Shown in pieces: positions 1-6,469 of a DNA stretch of 17,009 nucleotides. Each line of letters opens with the position of its first letter. Within the stretch, counting starts at the first letter, position 1. The stretch lies in contig DASSZK010000261.1 in NCBI GenBank assembly GCA_035702845.1, forward strand, positions 1-17,009, in the 5' to 3' direction. Source of the stretch: JAJZMF01 sp035702845 (GTDB taxonomy: Bacteria; Actinomycetota; Acidimicrobiia; Acidimicrobiales; Palsa-688). A program made the position numbers and the translations under genes. The notes beneath the pieces were generated by a model that did not search any database, was not told where the DNA came from, and worked only from the letters and a program-made list of their open reading frames with translations.

Positions 1-48
1 GATCATTCGCAGGGCCGGTTACGAAGCGCTGCACGGTCGAGATCCAAC

Positions 49-990
49 GTGCGGGTCGTGGCGGCGGGGACTGACGCGCCGAACGGGGACGATCTCGGTA
101 CCGACGACGTCAGCAGCGTTGGTCCTGCCCTCAGAGGCCAGGAACGTCGCCCCTACGACGTCACCGCTGAGCGTGGCATGAGCCGGCCGGGTCGAGACGT
201 CAGTGCTGCCGTGACGACCGGATTGGCCATGGCCGTCGTGTTTGTCTTCGCCTACCTCATAGGTACGGGCGCGCTCCTCGCGCTCGCCAGCGTGGCGCTG
301 GTCGGGTGTGCGGTCGAGGCTTTCTCGATGTTGCAAAGGGCCGGGTTCCGCCCGGCGACACTTGTGGGTGCTCTCGGCACGCTCGGCGCAGTGCTGGCGG
401 CGTACTGGAAGGGGCCGGGCGCGCTCGGGTTGGTGATGGCCCTGGTTGTAGGGGCAAGCCTGCTCTGGTACCTGGCCAAAGTCGTCGAGGCTCGGCCGGT
501 AGTGAACGCTGCCGTGACGACCTTGGCCTTCACGTGGGTCGGCATAATGGGCAGCTTCGCCGGCGTCCTGTTGGCGATGCCATCGGGAAGCCGATTGTTC
601 GTGGGTGCGGTGGTGCCAACTGTGATCGCGGACATGGCGGCTTGGTTTGCCGGGAGCCGCTTCGGGTCCCACCAAATGGCGCCCACTGTAAGCCCAGGCA
701 AGACGTGGGAAGGCTTCTTCGCCGGAGCTGTCGCCGCTGTTGTTGTCGGCGCGGTCATCGGTGGGGCCCTTGCGCCATGGACGCTTACCCGAGGCATTGT
801 GCTCGGCTTGATGATCGCGGTCGTGGCGCCTGTGGGGGACCTGGTTCAGTCAATGGTCAAGCGCGACCTGAGGCTAAAGGACTCTGGAGCACTGCTCCCG
901 GGCCACGGCGGCCTCTTGGACCGGTTCGACTCGGTCCTGTTCGCCTTGCCAGCCACTTACTGCCTGGTCACGGTCCTGCACATTGCCTGA
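49..990 (+). CDS. cdsA: Phosphatidate cytidylyltransferase (CDP-diacylglycerol synthase)
   Basis: This integral membrane enzyme makes CDP-diacylglycerol from phosphatidate and CTP, the precursor of all phospholipids including the inositol lipids implied at the right end of the window. Roughly eight to nine hydrophobic segments fill residues 55-260. The family motifs are present: D195 in the IADMAAWF segment, SPGKTWEG at 215-222, and the full C-terminal signature from S268 (SMVKRDLRLKDSG, then PGHGGLLDRFD at 284-294). The N-terminal ~45 residues are polar and not conserved in a way I recognise. The start is uncertain: the frame stays open to the window edge, so the gene may begin upstream of GTG 49. 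ATG 178 would give a 270-residue protein nearer the usual family length. dxr follows immediately. Identity is secure from the signature; the N-terminus is not. Confidence 0.93.
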   Translation: MRVVAAGTDAPNGDDLGTDDVSSVGPALRGQERRPYDVTAERGMSRPGRDVSAAVTTGLAMAVVFVFAYLIGTGALLALASVALVGCAVEAFSMLQRAGFRPATLVGALGTLGAVLAAYWKGPGALGLVMALVVGASLLWYLAKVVEARPVVNAAVTTLAFTWVGIMGSFAGVLLAMPSGSRLFVGAVVPTVIADMAAWFAGSRFGSHQMAPTVSPGKTWEGFFAGAVAAVVVGAVIGGALAPWTLTRGIVLGLMIAVVAPVGDLVQSMVKRDLRLKDSGALLPGHGGLLDRFDSVLFALPATYCLVTVLHIA

Positions 991-1000
991 GCCGGCCACC

Positions 1001-2284
1001 GTGGGACAACACAACCCACGGACCAATCCGTTGCCCCCCCAGAGGGTGTGCTTGGCCGGCAGCACTGGCTCTATCGGGGCTCAGGCCCTCGAGGTGATCG
1101 AGGCCAGCCAGGGCCAGTTCGTTGTGGACAGCCTCTGTGCATCCACATCCGTCGAGGTCTTGGCGCGTCAAGCGAACGCCGTTCGCCCGAGGGTGGTCGC
1201 CATCGCCGACGCCTCGAAGGCCAAGGATGTCCAGTCACTCGTGCCTCCGGGTACAGCGGTCCTCGCCGGCGCAGGCGCCATGGCAGATGTTGCCAAAGAA
1301 GCGGACATAGTCCTAAATGCGGTGGTCGGCTTCGCCGGGCTTCCCGTCACGCTCGCAGCCTTGGAGAGCGGACGGCGTCTCGCCCTAGCCAACAAGGAGT
1401 CACTGATCGCCGGCGGCCCCATCGTCCAGCGAGCCCGGCAGGCGTCGGGAGCGGAGCTGGTGCCGGTTGATTCCGAGCATTGCGCCATCCACCAGTGCCT
1501 TTCGTCGGCCCCTGGGTGGGCTCCCGGGGCTGAGGCTCCTGACGCCGTGCGGCGCCTGGTCATAACGGCTTCGGGCGGCCCATTTCGGGGCCGGGCTCGC
1601 CAGGAGCTCGCCGAGGTCACTGTCGAGGACGCTCTTGCCCACCCGACCTGGAAGATGGGCCCCAAGATCACGGTCGACAGCTCCACGTTGATGAACAAGG
1701 GGCTTGAGGTCATCGAAGCCCACTTGCTCTTCGGAGTCCCGTACGACCGCATAGACGTTGTCGTCCATCCCCAATCGATCGTGCATTCCATGGTCGAGAT
1801 GACCGACGGCGCCACGATCGCTCAGCTGTCGGTACCCGACATGCGCTTGCCGATCGGGTACGCCCTCAGCTATCCCCGGCGTCTGGCGGAACCCTTCGGT
1901 GCGATCGACTGGTCGACCTTGGGGCGCTTGGACTTCGAGGTGCCCGACCGCGAGGCCTTTCCCTGCCTCGAAATCGCCTACGAAGCCGGGCGAAAAGGGG
2001 GGACGGCCCCTGCCTGCATGAACGGCGCCAACGAGGTTGCGGTAGCGGCTTTCTTAAGCGGCACCTTACGTTGGGTCGATATACCAAAGGTCGTGTCGAC
2101 CGTACTGGAGAGGTTCGTTGTCACCATGCCGCGCGATGTGGAGGATGTCCTGAGCGCCGATGCGGAGGGACGTGCGCTTGCTGGGGAAGCCCTGCACCGC
2201 TTCGGGGCTGCCGGCCCGAGCACAAGTGGCGGCCGCCCGAGAACGGGTGCCGGCGGGCCCTTCGTCCCCCGCGTTGTGAGGTAA
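1001..2284 (+). CDS. dxr: 1-deoxy-D-xylulose 5-phosphate reductoisomerase
   Basis: Dxr converts DXP to 2-C-methyl-D-erythritol 4-phosphate with NADPH and a divalent metal, the committed step of the MEP isoprenoid pathway in the cytosol. With numbering from GTG 1001, the NADPH loop GSTGSIG is at 20-26. Metal ligands are D157 and E159 (PVDSEH) and E236. Substrate contacts S191 (ASGGPF), H214 (HPTWK), S227, N232 and K233 (DSSTLMNKGLE) are all present, at offsets of 5-7 residues from the E. coli enzyme, so it should be active. The start is unclear: TTG 983 would overlap cdsA by 8 bp, GTG 1001 does not overlap, and TTG 1031 gives the most family-like N-terminus; none has a good ribosome binding site. 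The last ~30 residues form a Gly/Pro/Arg-rich tail beyond the usual end. rseP starts 4 nt after the stop. Confidence 0.96.
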   Translation: MGQHNPRTNPLPPQRVCLAGSTGSIGAQALEVIEASQGQFVVDSLCASTSVEVLARQANAVRPRVVAIADASKAKDVQSLVPPGTAVLAGAGAMADVAKEADIVLNAVVGFAGLPVTLAALESGRRLALANKESLIAGGPIVQRARQASGAELVPVDSEHCAIHQCLSSAPGWAPGAEAPDAVRRLVITASGGPFRGRARQELAEVTVEDALAHPTWKMGPKITVDSSTLMNKGLEVIEAHLLFGVPYDRIDVVVHPQSIVHSMVEMTDGATIAQLSVPDMRLPIGYALSYPRRLAEPFGAIDWSTLGRLDFEVPDREAFPCLEIAYEAGRKGGTAPACMNGANEVAVAAFLSGTLRWVDIPKVVSTVLERFVVTMPRDVEDVLSADAEGRALAGEALHRFGAAGPSTSGGRPRTGAGGPFVPRVVR

Positions 2285-2288
2285 AGAA

Positions 2289-3656
2289 GTGGCGATGTCG
2301 TCAGAGCCGGCTGACCGAAGGTCCCACCTGTGGCGCCGGCCCAATTGGGCCGTACCACGCGGGGCGGTGCCGGGCGCCCAGACTTCCCGCAAGCGCGAGG
2401 ACATGACCCCGCGTGAGCAACGCGCAGCCTTGCTGCGCCTGTTGTTGATCGTGGTCGCCGGCCTTGTCGTGGCCCAGCTTGCCGGCGTGTTGGCGACCGT
2501 GCTCGTCGTCGCCGCCTTGCTGGTGATCATCGTCTTGCACGAGCTCGGCCACTTCGCCACCGCCAAGTGGTCCGGCATGAAAGTGAGCGAGTTCTTCGTC
2601 GGCTTTGGGCCGCGCTTGTGGGCGGTAAAGCGAGGCGAGACAACGTACGGGGTCAAGGCCCTGCCCCTTGGGGGGTACTGCCGCATTATCGGTATGACCA
2701 GCGCCGAGGAAGTCGAGCCGGAGGACGAACCTCGCGCCTACCGCAACCAGGCCACATGGAAGCGGGTCGTGGTGGCCATGGCTGGGTCGACCGTGCACTT
2801 TGTCCTCGCATTGGCCCTGCTGGTGGTGCTGTTCATGGGGCCGGGCGACACCGGTAATTTCGTCCAGTCCAACCCGCCGGCCACGGCGCCGATCGCAGCG
2901 GTCAACAGCTTCACCCGAGGGGGGGAGAGCCCGGCTCAAAAGGCGCACCTGGTGGCTGGTGACAGGATCCTCGCCATCGACGGGCGCCACTTCGCCACAT
3001 GGGCGCAGATGTCCTCTTACTTGAAGGCTCGCCCGGGTCGTGACATCACGCTCACGGTGGACGACAAGGGTCACATCTTCCGCTCCACGACAAGGCTCGT
3101 TGACGGTTCCAAAGTGGTGCCCGAGGGCTACAGCCAGCCCCTTTTCTCCCGGCGCACCGGCTTTTTGGGGATCGCGGTCAGCAACGTCACCAGGTTCGGT
3201 TTCATTGGCGCCGTCGAGCATGCGGGTACGGCTTTCGGCTCGACGGTGGCCCAGTCGGTGACCCGGATAGGCTCCCGAGTCGTCGACTTTGGCAGCTACA
3301 TCCACATGTTGGCCAGTCAAAAGGCGGCGGACAACCCGCACGCTGTTCGTTTCGTATCGCCGGTGGGCTACGTGAGGATGGCGAACGTGGCTGCTTCGCT
3401 GGGCTGGTCCGAGGTCCTCTACCTGTTGATCCTTATCAACATCTTCGTCGGCGTGTTCAACCTCGTGCCCCTACTGCCCCTTGACGGGGGCCACGTGGCA
3501 ATAGCGCTTTACGAAAAGGTGCGCAGCTTGGGCAAGCGGGCCCCGTACCACGCCGACGTCAACAAGCTTGCGCCTGTCCTTTACGCCGTGCTGGCTGTGT
3601 TGGCTTTTTACAGCATTTCATCGTTGTTCTTGGATATCCGGGACATCGTTTCGTAG
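2289..3656 (+). CDS. rseP: RIP metalloprotease RseP / site-2 protease (M50 family)
   Basis: This is a membrane zinc protease of the site-2 type, which cleaves transmembrane segments of substrates such as anti-sigma factors. The zinc site HELGH is at residues 84-88 inside the first long hydrophobic stretch (about 46-82). A PDZ domain covers about 210-265 (SPAQKAHLVAGDRILAIDG region). The second catalytic motif, NLVPLLPLDGG, spans 391-401 and supplies the third zinc ligand, D399. Further membrane segments lie near 165-180, 375-395 and 430-450. The RIIGMTSAEEVEPEDEP stretch resembles acidimicrobial homologues. GTG 2289 lies 4 nt past the dxr stop, and ATG 2295 is two codons in. ATG 2403 would remove a polar 38-residue extension and is also plausible. 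The substrate is unknown: no anti-sigma gene is in view. The family call is firm and the specific biological role is not. Confidence 0.92.
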   Translation: MAMSSEPADRRSHLWRRPNWAVPRGAVPGAQTSRKREDMTPREQRAALLRLLLIVVAGLVVAQLAGVLATVLVVAALLVIIVLHELGHFATAKWSGMKVSEFFVGFGPRLWAVKRGETTYGVKALPLGGYCRIIGMTSAEEVEPEDEPRAYRNQATWKRVVVAMAGSTVHFVLALALLVVLFMGPGDTGNFVQSNPPATAPIAAVNSFTRGGESPAQKAHLVAGDRILAIDGRHFATWAQMSSYLKARPGRDITLTVDDKGHIFRSTTRLVDGSKVVPEGYSQPLFSRRTGFLGIAVSNVTRFGFIGAVEHAGTAFGSTVAQSVTRIGSRVVDFGSYIHMLASQKAADNPHAVRFVSPVGYVRMANVAASLGWSEVLYLLILINIFVGVFNLVPLLPLDGGHVAIALYEKVRSLGKRAPYHADVNKLAPVLYAVLAVLAFYSISSLFLDIRDIVS

Positions 3657-3661
3657 AGCAT

Positions 3662-3677
3662 CGGCGCCCCGGCGCCC
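3662..3677. repeat. Tandem 8-bp GC repeat in the rseP-ispG gap
   Basis: The octamer CGGCGCCC occurs twice in direct succession, 3662-3669 and 3670-3677. Just downstream, 3699-3708 (CCTGCGCAGG) is a perfect 10-bp palindrome. The 134-bp gap between rseP and ispG holds no gene I can support. The stems have loops too short, and no T-run follows, so this does not read as a terminator. Confidence 0.35.
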
Positions 3678-3726
3678 TGGGGGGGCCGCCAACGCCGCCC
3701 TGCGCAGGCCGCCGCGAGGGGGACGG

Positions 3727-3732
3727 TAACCT
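3727..3732 (+). promoter_or_regulatory. Possible -10 hexamer for ispG (TAACCT)
   Basis: TAACCT fits the actinobacterial TAnnnT -10 pattern and sits within GGTAACCTG, 58 nt before ATG 3791. The same 9-mer lies 58 nt before the pgsA-type start at 15484. No recognisable -35 element is present at the expected spacing, so this is a weak candidate. Confidence 0.3.
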
Positions 3733-3782
3733 GAGCCTGAGATCGAAGCTGCCTTCGGTGCACGACCGGAGTGCAGGACCCC

Positions 3783-3788
3783 AGGAGG
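3783..3788 (+). promoter_or_regulatory. Ribosome binding site of ispG
   Basis: A perfect AGGAGG lies 2 nt before ATG 3791 and 5 nt before the adjacent in-frame TTG 3794. It argues against the earlier GTG 3758. The spacing to ATG is short, so TTG 3794 could be the codon actually used. Confidence 0.6.
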
Positions 3789-3790
3789 GC

Positions 3791-5044
3791 ATGTTGCAGC
3801 GGTACCCCCGCAGGAAGACCCGCCAGATCATGGTCGGTAACGTCCCCGTCGGAGGGGACGCGCCCATCACGGTGCAGTCCATGACGACGACCAAGACGGC
3901 CGATGTAGACGGCACGCTGGCCCAGATCTACGCCCTGAAGGCGGCAGGCGCCGACATCGTACGGTGCACCTGCAACGAGAGGGAGGCCGCTGAGGGGCTG
4001 GCGCGTATCGTCCCCCGCAGCCCCGTGCCGATAGTCGCCGATATCCACTTCCACGTGGAGATGGCCCTCGCCGCCATAGAGGCGGGAGTCCACTGCCTTC
4101 GGCTAAACCCCGGCAACCTGCGCAAACCTGAAGAGATCAAGTTGGTGGCGCGCGAATGCAAGGACCGAGGCATACCGGTACGGATCGGGGTCAACGCTGG
4201 TTCCTTGGACAAGCGCCTGTTGGACAAGTACGGCGATGCGACACCCGAGGCCCTGGTGGAGTCGGCCCAGATCGAGTTGGCGCTGTTCGAAGAGGTTGGC
4301 TTCGACAATGTAAAGATTTCCGTCAAGGCGTCGCGGGTGCCCTTGATGGTCGAGGCGTACCGCCAGCTGTCCGAGCTGGTGGACCATCCGTTGCACCTAG
4401 GGCTGACCGAGGCTGGGCCACCACCTGCTGGCATCATAAAGGGCACCGCTGGTATCGGGACGCTGCTCATGGAGGGCATCGGTGACACCATCCGCTTTTC
4501 GCTGACCACCGACCCCGTCGAAGAGGCCAAGACCGGTCGTACCCTGTTGGAGGCGCTCGGTCTTCGGGAGCGGCGCAACGTCGACCTGATCGCCTGCCCG
4601 TCGTGCGGGCGAGCGGAGATAGACGTCTACCGCGTGGCCCAGGAGGCTCAAGCGGCGCTCGAGACGAGGTCCATCCCGCTTCAGGTGGCCGTGATGGGTT
4701 GCGTCGTCAATGGGCCAGGGGAGGCTCGTTCGGCCGATTTAGGCATTGCGGCCGGGAAACACCGGGGGCACCTTTTTATCCGGGGTCAGATCGTGCGCGT
4801 GGTGCCCGAGTCCGAGATGGTGGATGCCCTCGTAGAGGAAGCGGAAAAGCTAGTCAAAGAGGGTTTCGACGCCCGCCTAGCCGCAGCCGACAAGGACGCC
4901 GCCGGCGAGGCGGAAAAAGACCGGGCCCAGCTCTTGGGAGCCAAAGGGGTTGACGCGAACCACAGTGAGGAGCGCGTCGAGTTGATCTCCAAACGCCTTG
5001 AGGCCGCGATTGCGGCTCGGGCGGACCAGGGGCCGGGCAAGTAG
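3791..5044 (+). CDS. ispG: 4-hydroxy-3-methylbut-2-en-1-yl diphosphate synthase (IspG/GcpE)
   Basis: IspG converts 2-C-methyl-D-erythritol 2,4-cyclodiphosphate to HMBDP in the MEP pathway, using a 4Fe-4S cluster. The cluster ligands are all visible: C269 and C272 (ACPSCGR), C304 and E311 (GCVVNGPGE), matching the E. coli positions almost residue for residue. The N-terminal TIM barrel opens with RRKTRQIMVGNVPVGG and continues with QSMTTT, LRLNPGN and GVNAGSLD segments. The start was placed at ATG 3791 because AGGAGG precedes it; GTG 3758 would add 11 residues. The last ~55 residues are a charged, Ala/Glu-rich, probably helical extension beyond the catalytic core. A Nudix gene starts right after the stop. 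Identity is secure. Confidence 0.96.
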   Translation: MLQRYPRRKTRQIMVGNVPVGGDAPITVQSMTTTKTADVDGTLAQIYALKAAGADIVRCTCNEREAAEGLARIVPRSPVPIVADIHFHVEMALAAIEAGVHCLRLNPGNLRKPEEIKLVARECKDRGIPVRIGVNAGSLDKRLLDKYGDATPEALVESAQIELALFEEVGFDNVKISVKASRVPLMVEAYRQLSELVDHPLHLGLTEAGPPPAGIIKGTAGIGTLLMEGIGDTIRFSLTTDPVEEAKTGRTLLEALGLRERRNVDLIACPSCGRAEIDVYRVAQEAQAALETRSIPLQVAVMGCVVNGPGEARSADLGIAAGKHRGHLFIRGQIVRVVPESEMVDALVEEAEKLVKEGFDARLAAADKDAAGEAEKDRAQLLGAKGVDANHSEERVELISKRLEAAIAARADQGPGK

Positions 5045-5048
5045 GAAG

Positions 5049-5633
5049 GTGCCACCGAGCGCTCTCTCCGGGGGAAAGGGCGCCCCGGACTGCTCAGCGA
5101 TAGCCGCCCTGGTCCAGGGTTTCGATGCTCGTACACAGCGCGAGGTCGAGTCCCGGCACCGCTTCCTGGCAGAACTGGCTCATCTAGAGGATCCGTTCGA
5201 GCACGAGCACCAAGTGGTTCATGTGACTGGTTCTGCTCTTGTTGTCGGGCCGTCTGGGATCGTGCTGCACGTGCACCGCAAGCTGGGCCTATGGCTGCAG
5301 CCTGGGGGGCATGTGGACCGTGGCGAGACAGCGGAGGAGGCCGCGCTACGTGAGACGGTCGAAGAGACTGGCCTGCCCGCCCGCCATCCGCCCGGCGGCC
5401 CCTTGTTCGTGCACCTTGACGTCCATCGAGGTGCGAATGACCACCTGCACCTCGATCTGCGCTACCTACTGCTTGCCCCGGACGAGGTGCCGTCACCGCC
5501 ACCTGGTGAGAGCCAAGAGGTGAGGTGGTGGTCGCTTCCGGACGCAATGGGTGTCGCTGATGCAGGCCTGATCGACGGTCTCAGGAGGGTAAGCGAGCTT
5601 CCCCCCGGTCCTTGGTCGTTCCCGCAGCGCTGA
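5049..5633 (+). CDS. Nudix hydrolase, substrate unknown
   Basis: This soluble Nudix-fold protein of 194 residues would hydrolyse a nucleoside diphosphate linked to another moiety. The Nudix box runs from G87 to L109: G-x5-E93-x7-R101-E102-x2-E105-E106-x-G108-L109. Thr takes the usual hydrophobic position after RE. The preceding LWLQPGG strand and the following HLDVH...DHLHLDLRYLL strands fit the fold. The first ~45 residues are a helical region outside the core domain. GTG 5049 is chosen because AGGA of the overlapping TAGGAAG precedes it and it clears the ispG stop by 4 nt; TTG 4998 is an alternative start inside ispG. Its position between ispG and the rimP operon suggests cotranscription with ispG, but the sequence does not show the substrate. 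Confidence 0.85.
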   Translation: MPPSALSGGKGAPDCSAIAALVQGFDARTQREVESRHRFLAELAHLEDPFEHEHQVVHVTGSALVVGPSGIVLHVHRKLGLWLQPGGHVDRGETAEEAALRETVEETGLPARHPPGGPLFVHLDVHRGANDHLHLDLRYLLLAPDEVPSPPPGESQEVRWWSLPDAMGVADAGLIDGLRRVSELPPGPWSFPQR

Positions 5634-5685
5634 GCGGCTGGTCGTTCTACCAACCCCGGCCTGCCCCGGTCCCACTGCGCGCCGC

Positions 5686-5691
5686 TATACT
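5686..5691 (+). promoter_or_regulatory. Candidate promoter -10 hexamer (TATACT) for the rimP-nusA-infB operon
   Basis: TATACT within GCTATACTG is a good TAnnnT -10 element and a rare AT-rich hexamer in this GC-rich gap. A start 6-7 nt downstream would fall at about 5697-5698. The -35 region (about 5662-5668, CTGCCCC) is poor. It precedes an intrinsic terminator and then rimP, so transcripts begun here must pass the terminator. Confidence 0.5.
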
Positions 5692-5702
5692 GCTCCGTGT
5701 CA

Positions 5703-5738
5703 CTGTGTGGTGATGTTGGGCTGTGTGGTGATGTTGGG
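5703..5738 (+). repeat. Exact tandem duplication of an 18-bp G/T-rich unit
   Basis: CTGTGTGGTGATGTTGGG occurs at 5703-5720 and again, with no mismatch, at 5721-5738. The RNA would be almost free of C and A, hence largely single-stranded, immediately upstream of the terminator stem. If the mini-ORF is read, each unit encodes LCGDVG. Confidence 0.9.
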
Positions 5739-5779
5739 CGTGGGCTGTCCTGCGTGGCAGGGTGCCCACGTTTTTGTTT
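5739..5779 (+). terminator. Intrinsic terminator / attenuator in the rimP leader
   Basis: CGTGGGC (5739-5745) pairs perfectly with GCCCACG (5764-5770). Inside, CCTGC (5749-5753) pairs with GCAGG (5757-5761) around a GTG loop, with a small TGT/GT internal loop between the stems. TTTTTGTTT follows at 5771-5779. This is the only strong terminator I see in the window. It lies downstream of the TATACT hexamer and 33 nt before ATG 5813. It could end ispG/Nudix transcription, attenuate the rimP operon, or both. Confidence 0.75.
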
Positions 5780-5797
5780 GATTGGACCTTGACCGCT

Positions 5798-5807
5798 AGG
5801 AGGGAGG
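5798..5807 (+). promoter_or_regulatory. Strong ribosome binding site of rimP
   Basis: AGGAGGGAGG followed by TGA gives GGAGGTGA at 5803-5810, which complements the 16S 3' end fully, with GGAGG ending 5 nt before ATG 5813. This fixes the rimP start and rejects the in-frame GTG 5762 that lies inside the terminator stem. Confidence 0.85.
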
Positions 5808-5812
5808 TGACG

Positions 5813-6469
5813 ATGGGCGCTGAGGAGCACATTGTCGTTGCACTGCAACCTGTCCTGGCCGCCGCTGGGCTTGACATCTGGGATGTCGAACTCGCGGGTA
5901 CGTCCGTCAGGATCCTTGTGGACCGTCCCGGCGGCGCTGATCTCGATGCTATCGCCGGTGTCACCCCCGCTATCTCAGCCCTGCTCGACGAGCGCGACGA
6001 TCTCGTGCCCGGGGGCCGCTACACCCTCGAGGTGTCGAGCCCGGGGCTCGAGCGGCGCCTGCGTCACCCTCGCCACTTCGCTGCATATGTCGGGGAGCAG
6101 GTGGCTGTTAAGACTTCGCAAGCCGTATGCGGCCAGCGGCGGCTACGAGGCACGCTCGTGGCTGCCTCGGACGACACGATCAGCTTGACGCTGAGCGAGG
6201 GCGACAGCACCGGAGGCACAGACGTGAAGGTCCCATTGAGCGTTATCGAGAAGGCCAACGCCGTCTTCGAGTGGGGCGCACCCTCTCCCCGTCCCAAAGT
6301 TGGCGCGGCTTCAGACAAAAAGGCACGCGCGGCTGGTCGTAAGGAAGCCGCTCAGCCGCCATCAGGGCTCGACGTGCCCGTTGAAGGCCTGGGTGAGCCG
6401 GTCCAGGGTTTACCCGCGGGCAACTACGCGAGCGCGGGCACCGCCGAAGCTTCCGAGGAGGTTCGATGA
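5813..6469 (+). CDS. rimP: Ribosome maturation factor RimP
   Basis: RimP assists assembly of the 30S subunit in the cytoplasm. The N-terminal domain begins with EEHIVVALQPVLAAAGLDIWDVEL, and the family motif SSPGLERRLR lies at 75-84, followed by HPRHFAAYVGEQV and a C-terminal Sm-like barrel to about residue 145. The protein is 218 residues against about 150-200 usual. The last ~70 residues are an Ala/Pro/Gly-rich tail (KKARAAGRKEAAQPP and onward) with no recognised domain. The start is set by the strong binding site at 5798-5807. The stop overlaps the nusA start in an ATGA arrangement, so the two are probably translationally coupled. First gene of the nusA-infB operon and directly downstream of a probable attenuator. 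Confidence 0.93.
   Translation: MGAEEHIVVALQPVLAAAGLDIWDVELAGTSVRILVDRPGGADLDAIAGVTPAISALLDERDDLVPGGRYTLEVSSPGLERRLRHPRHFAAYVGEQVAVKTSQAVCGQRRLRGTLVAASDDTISLTLSEGDSTGGTDVKVPLSVIEKANAVFEWGAPSPRPKVGAASDKKARAAGRKEAAQPPSGLDVPVEGLGEPVQGLPAGNYASAGTAEASEEVR

Larger units (their letters stand above)
5697..5792 (+). other. Possible leaderless Cys-rich leader mini-ORF (31 codons)
   Basis: GTG 5697 opens a frame to TGA 5790-5792. The peptide begins MSLCGDVGLCGDVGRGL and contains five Cys in 31 residues. The GTG coincides with the start predicted from TATACT 5686-5691, so it would be translated without a Shine-Dalgarno sequence, as actinobacterial leaderless transcripts are. The frame crosses both 18-bp repeats and the entire terminator stem. 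It could be chance in GC-rich DNA, and no homologue is recognised. Confidence 0.25.

Noticed and set aside
1..74. End of an upstream gene such as frr in another frame
   Set aside because: One frame stops at 72-74, but its translation does not resemble the C-terminus of ribosome recycling factor or any protein I recognise.
2301..3341. Minus-strand open frame (346 codons) opposite rseP
   Set aside because: It is antisense to the HELGH and PDZ regions of a convincing protease gene and has no family features.
5762..5812. N-terminal extension of RimP from GTG 5762
   Set aside because: It would start inside the terminator stem, whereas ATG 5813 has a near-perfect ribosome binding site and a family-like N-terminus.
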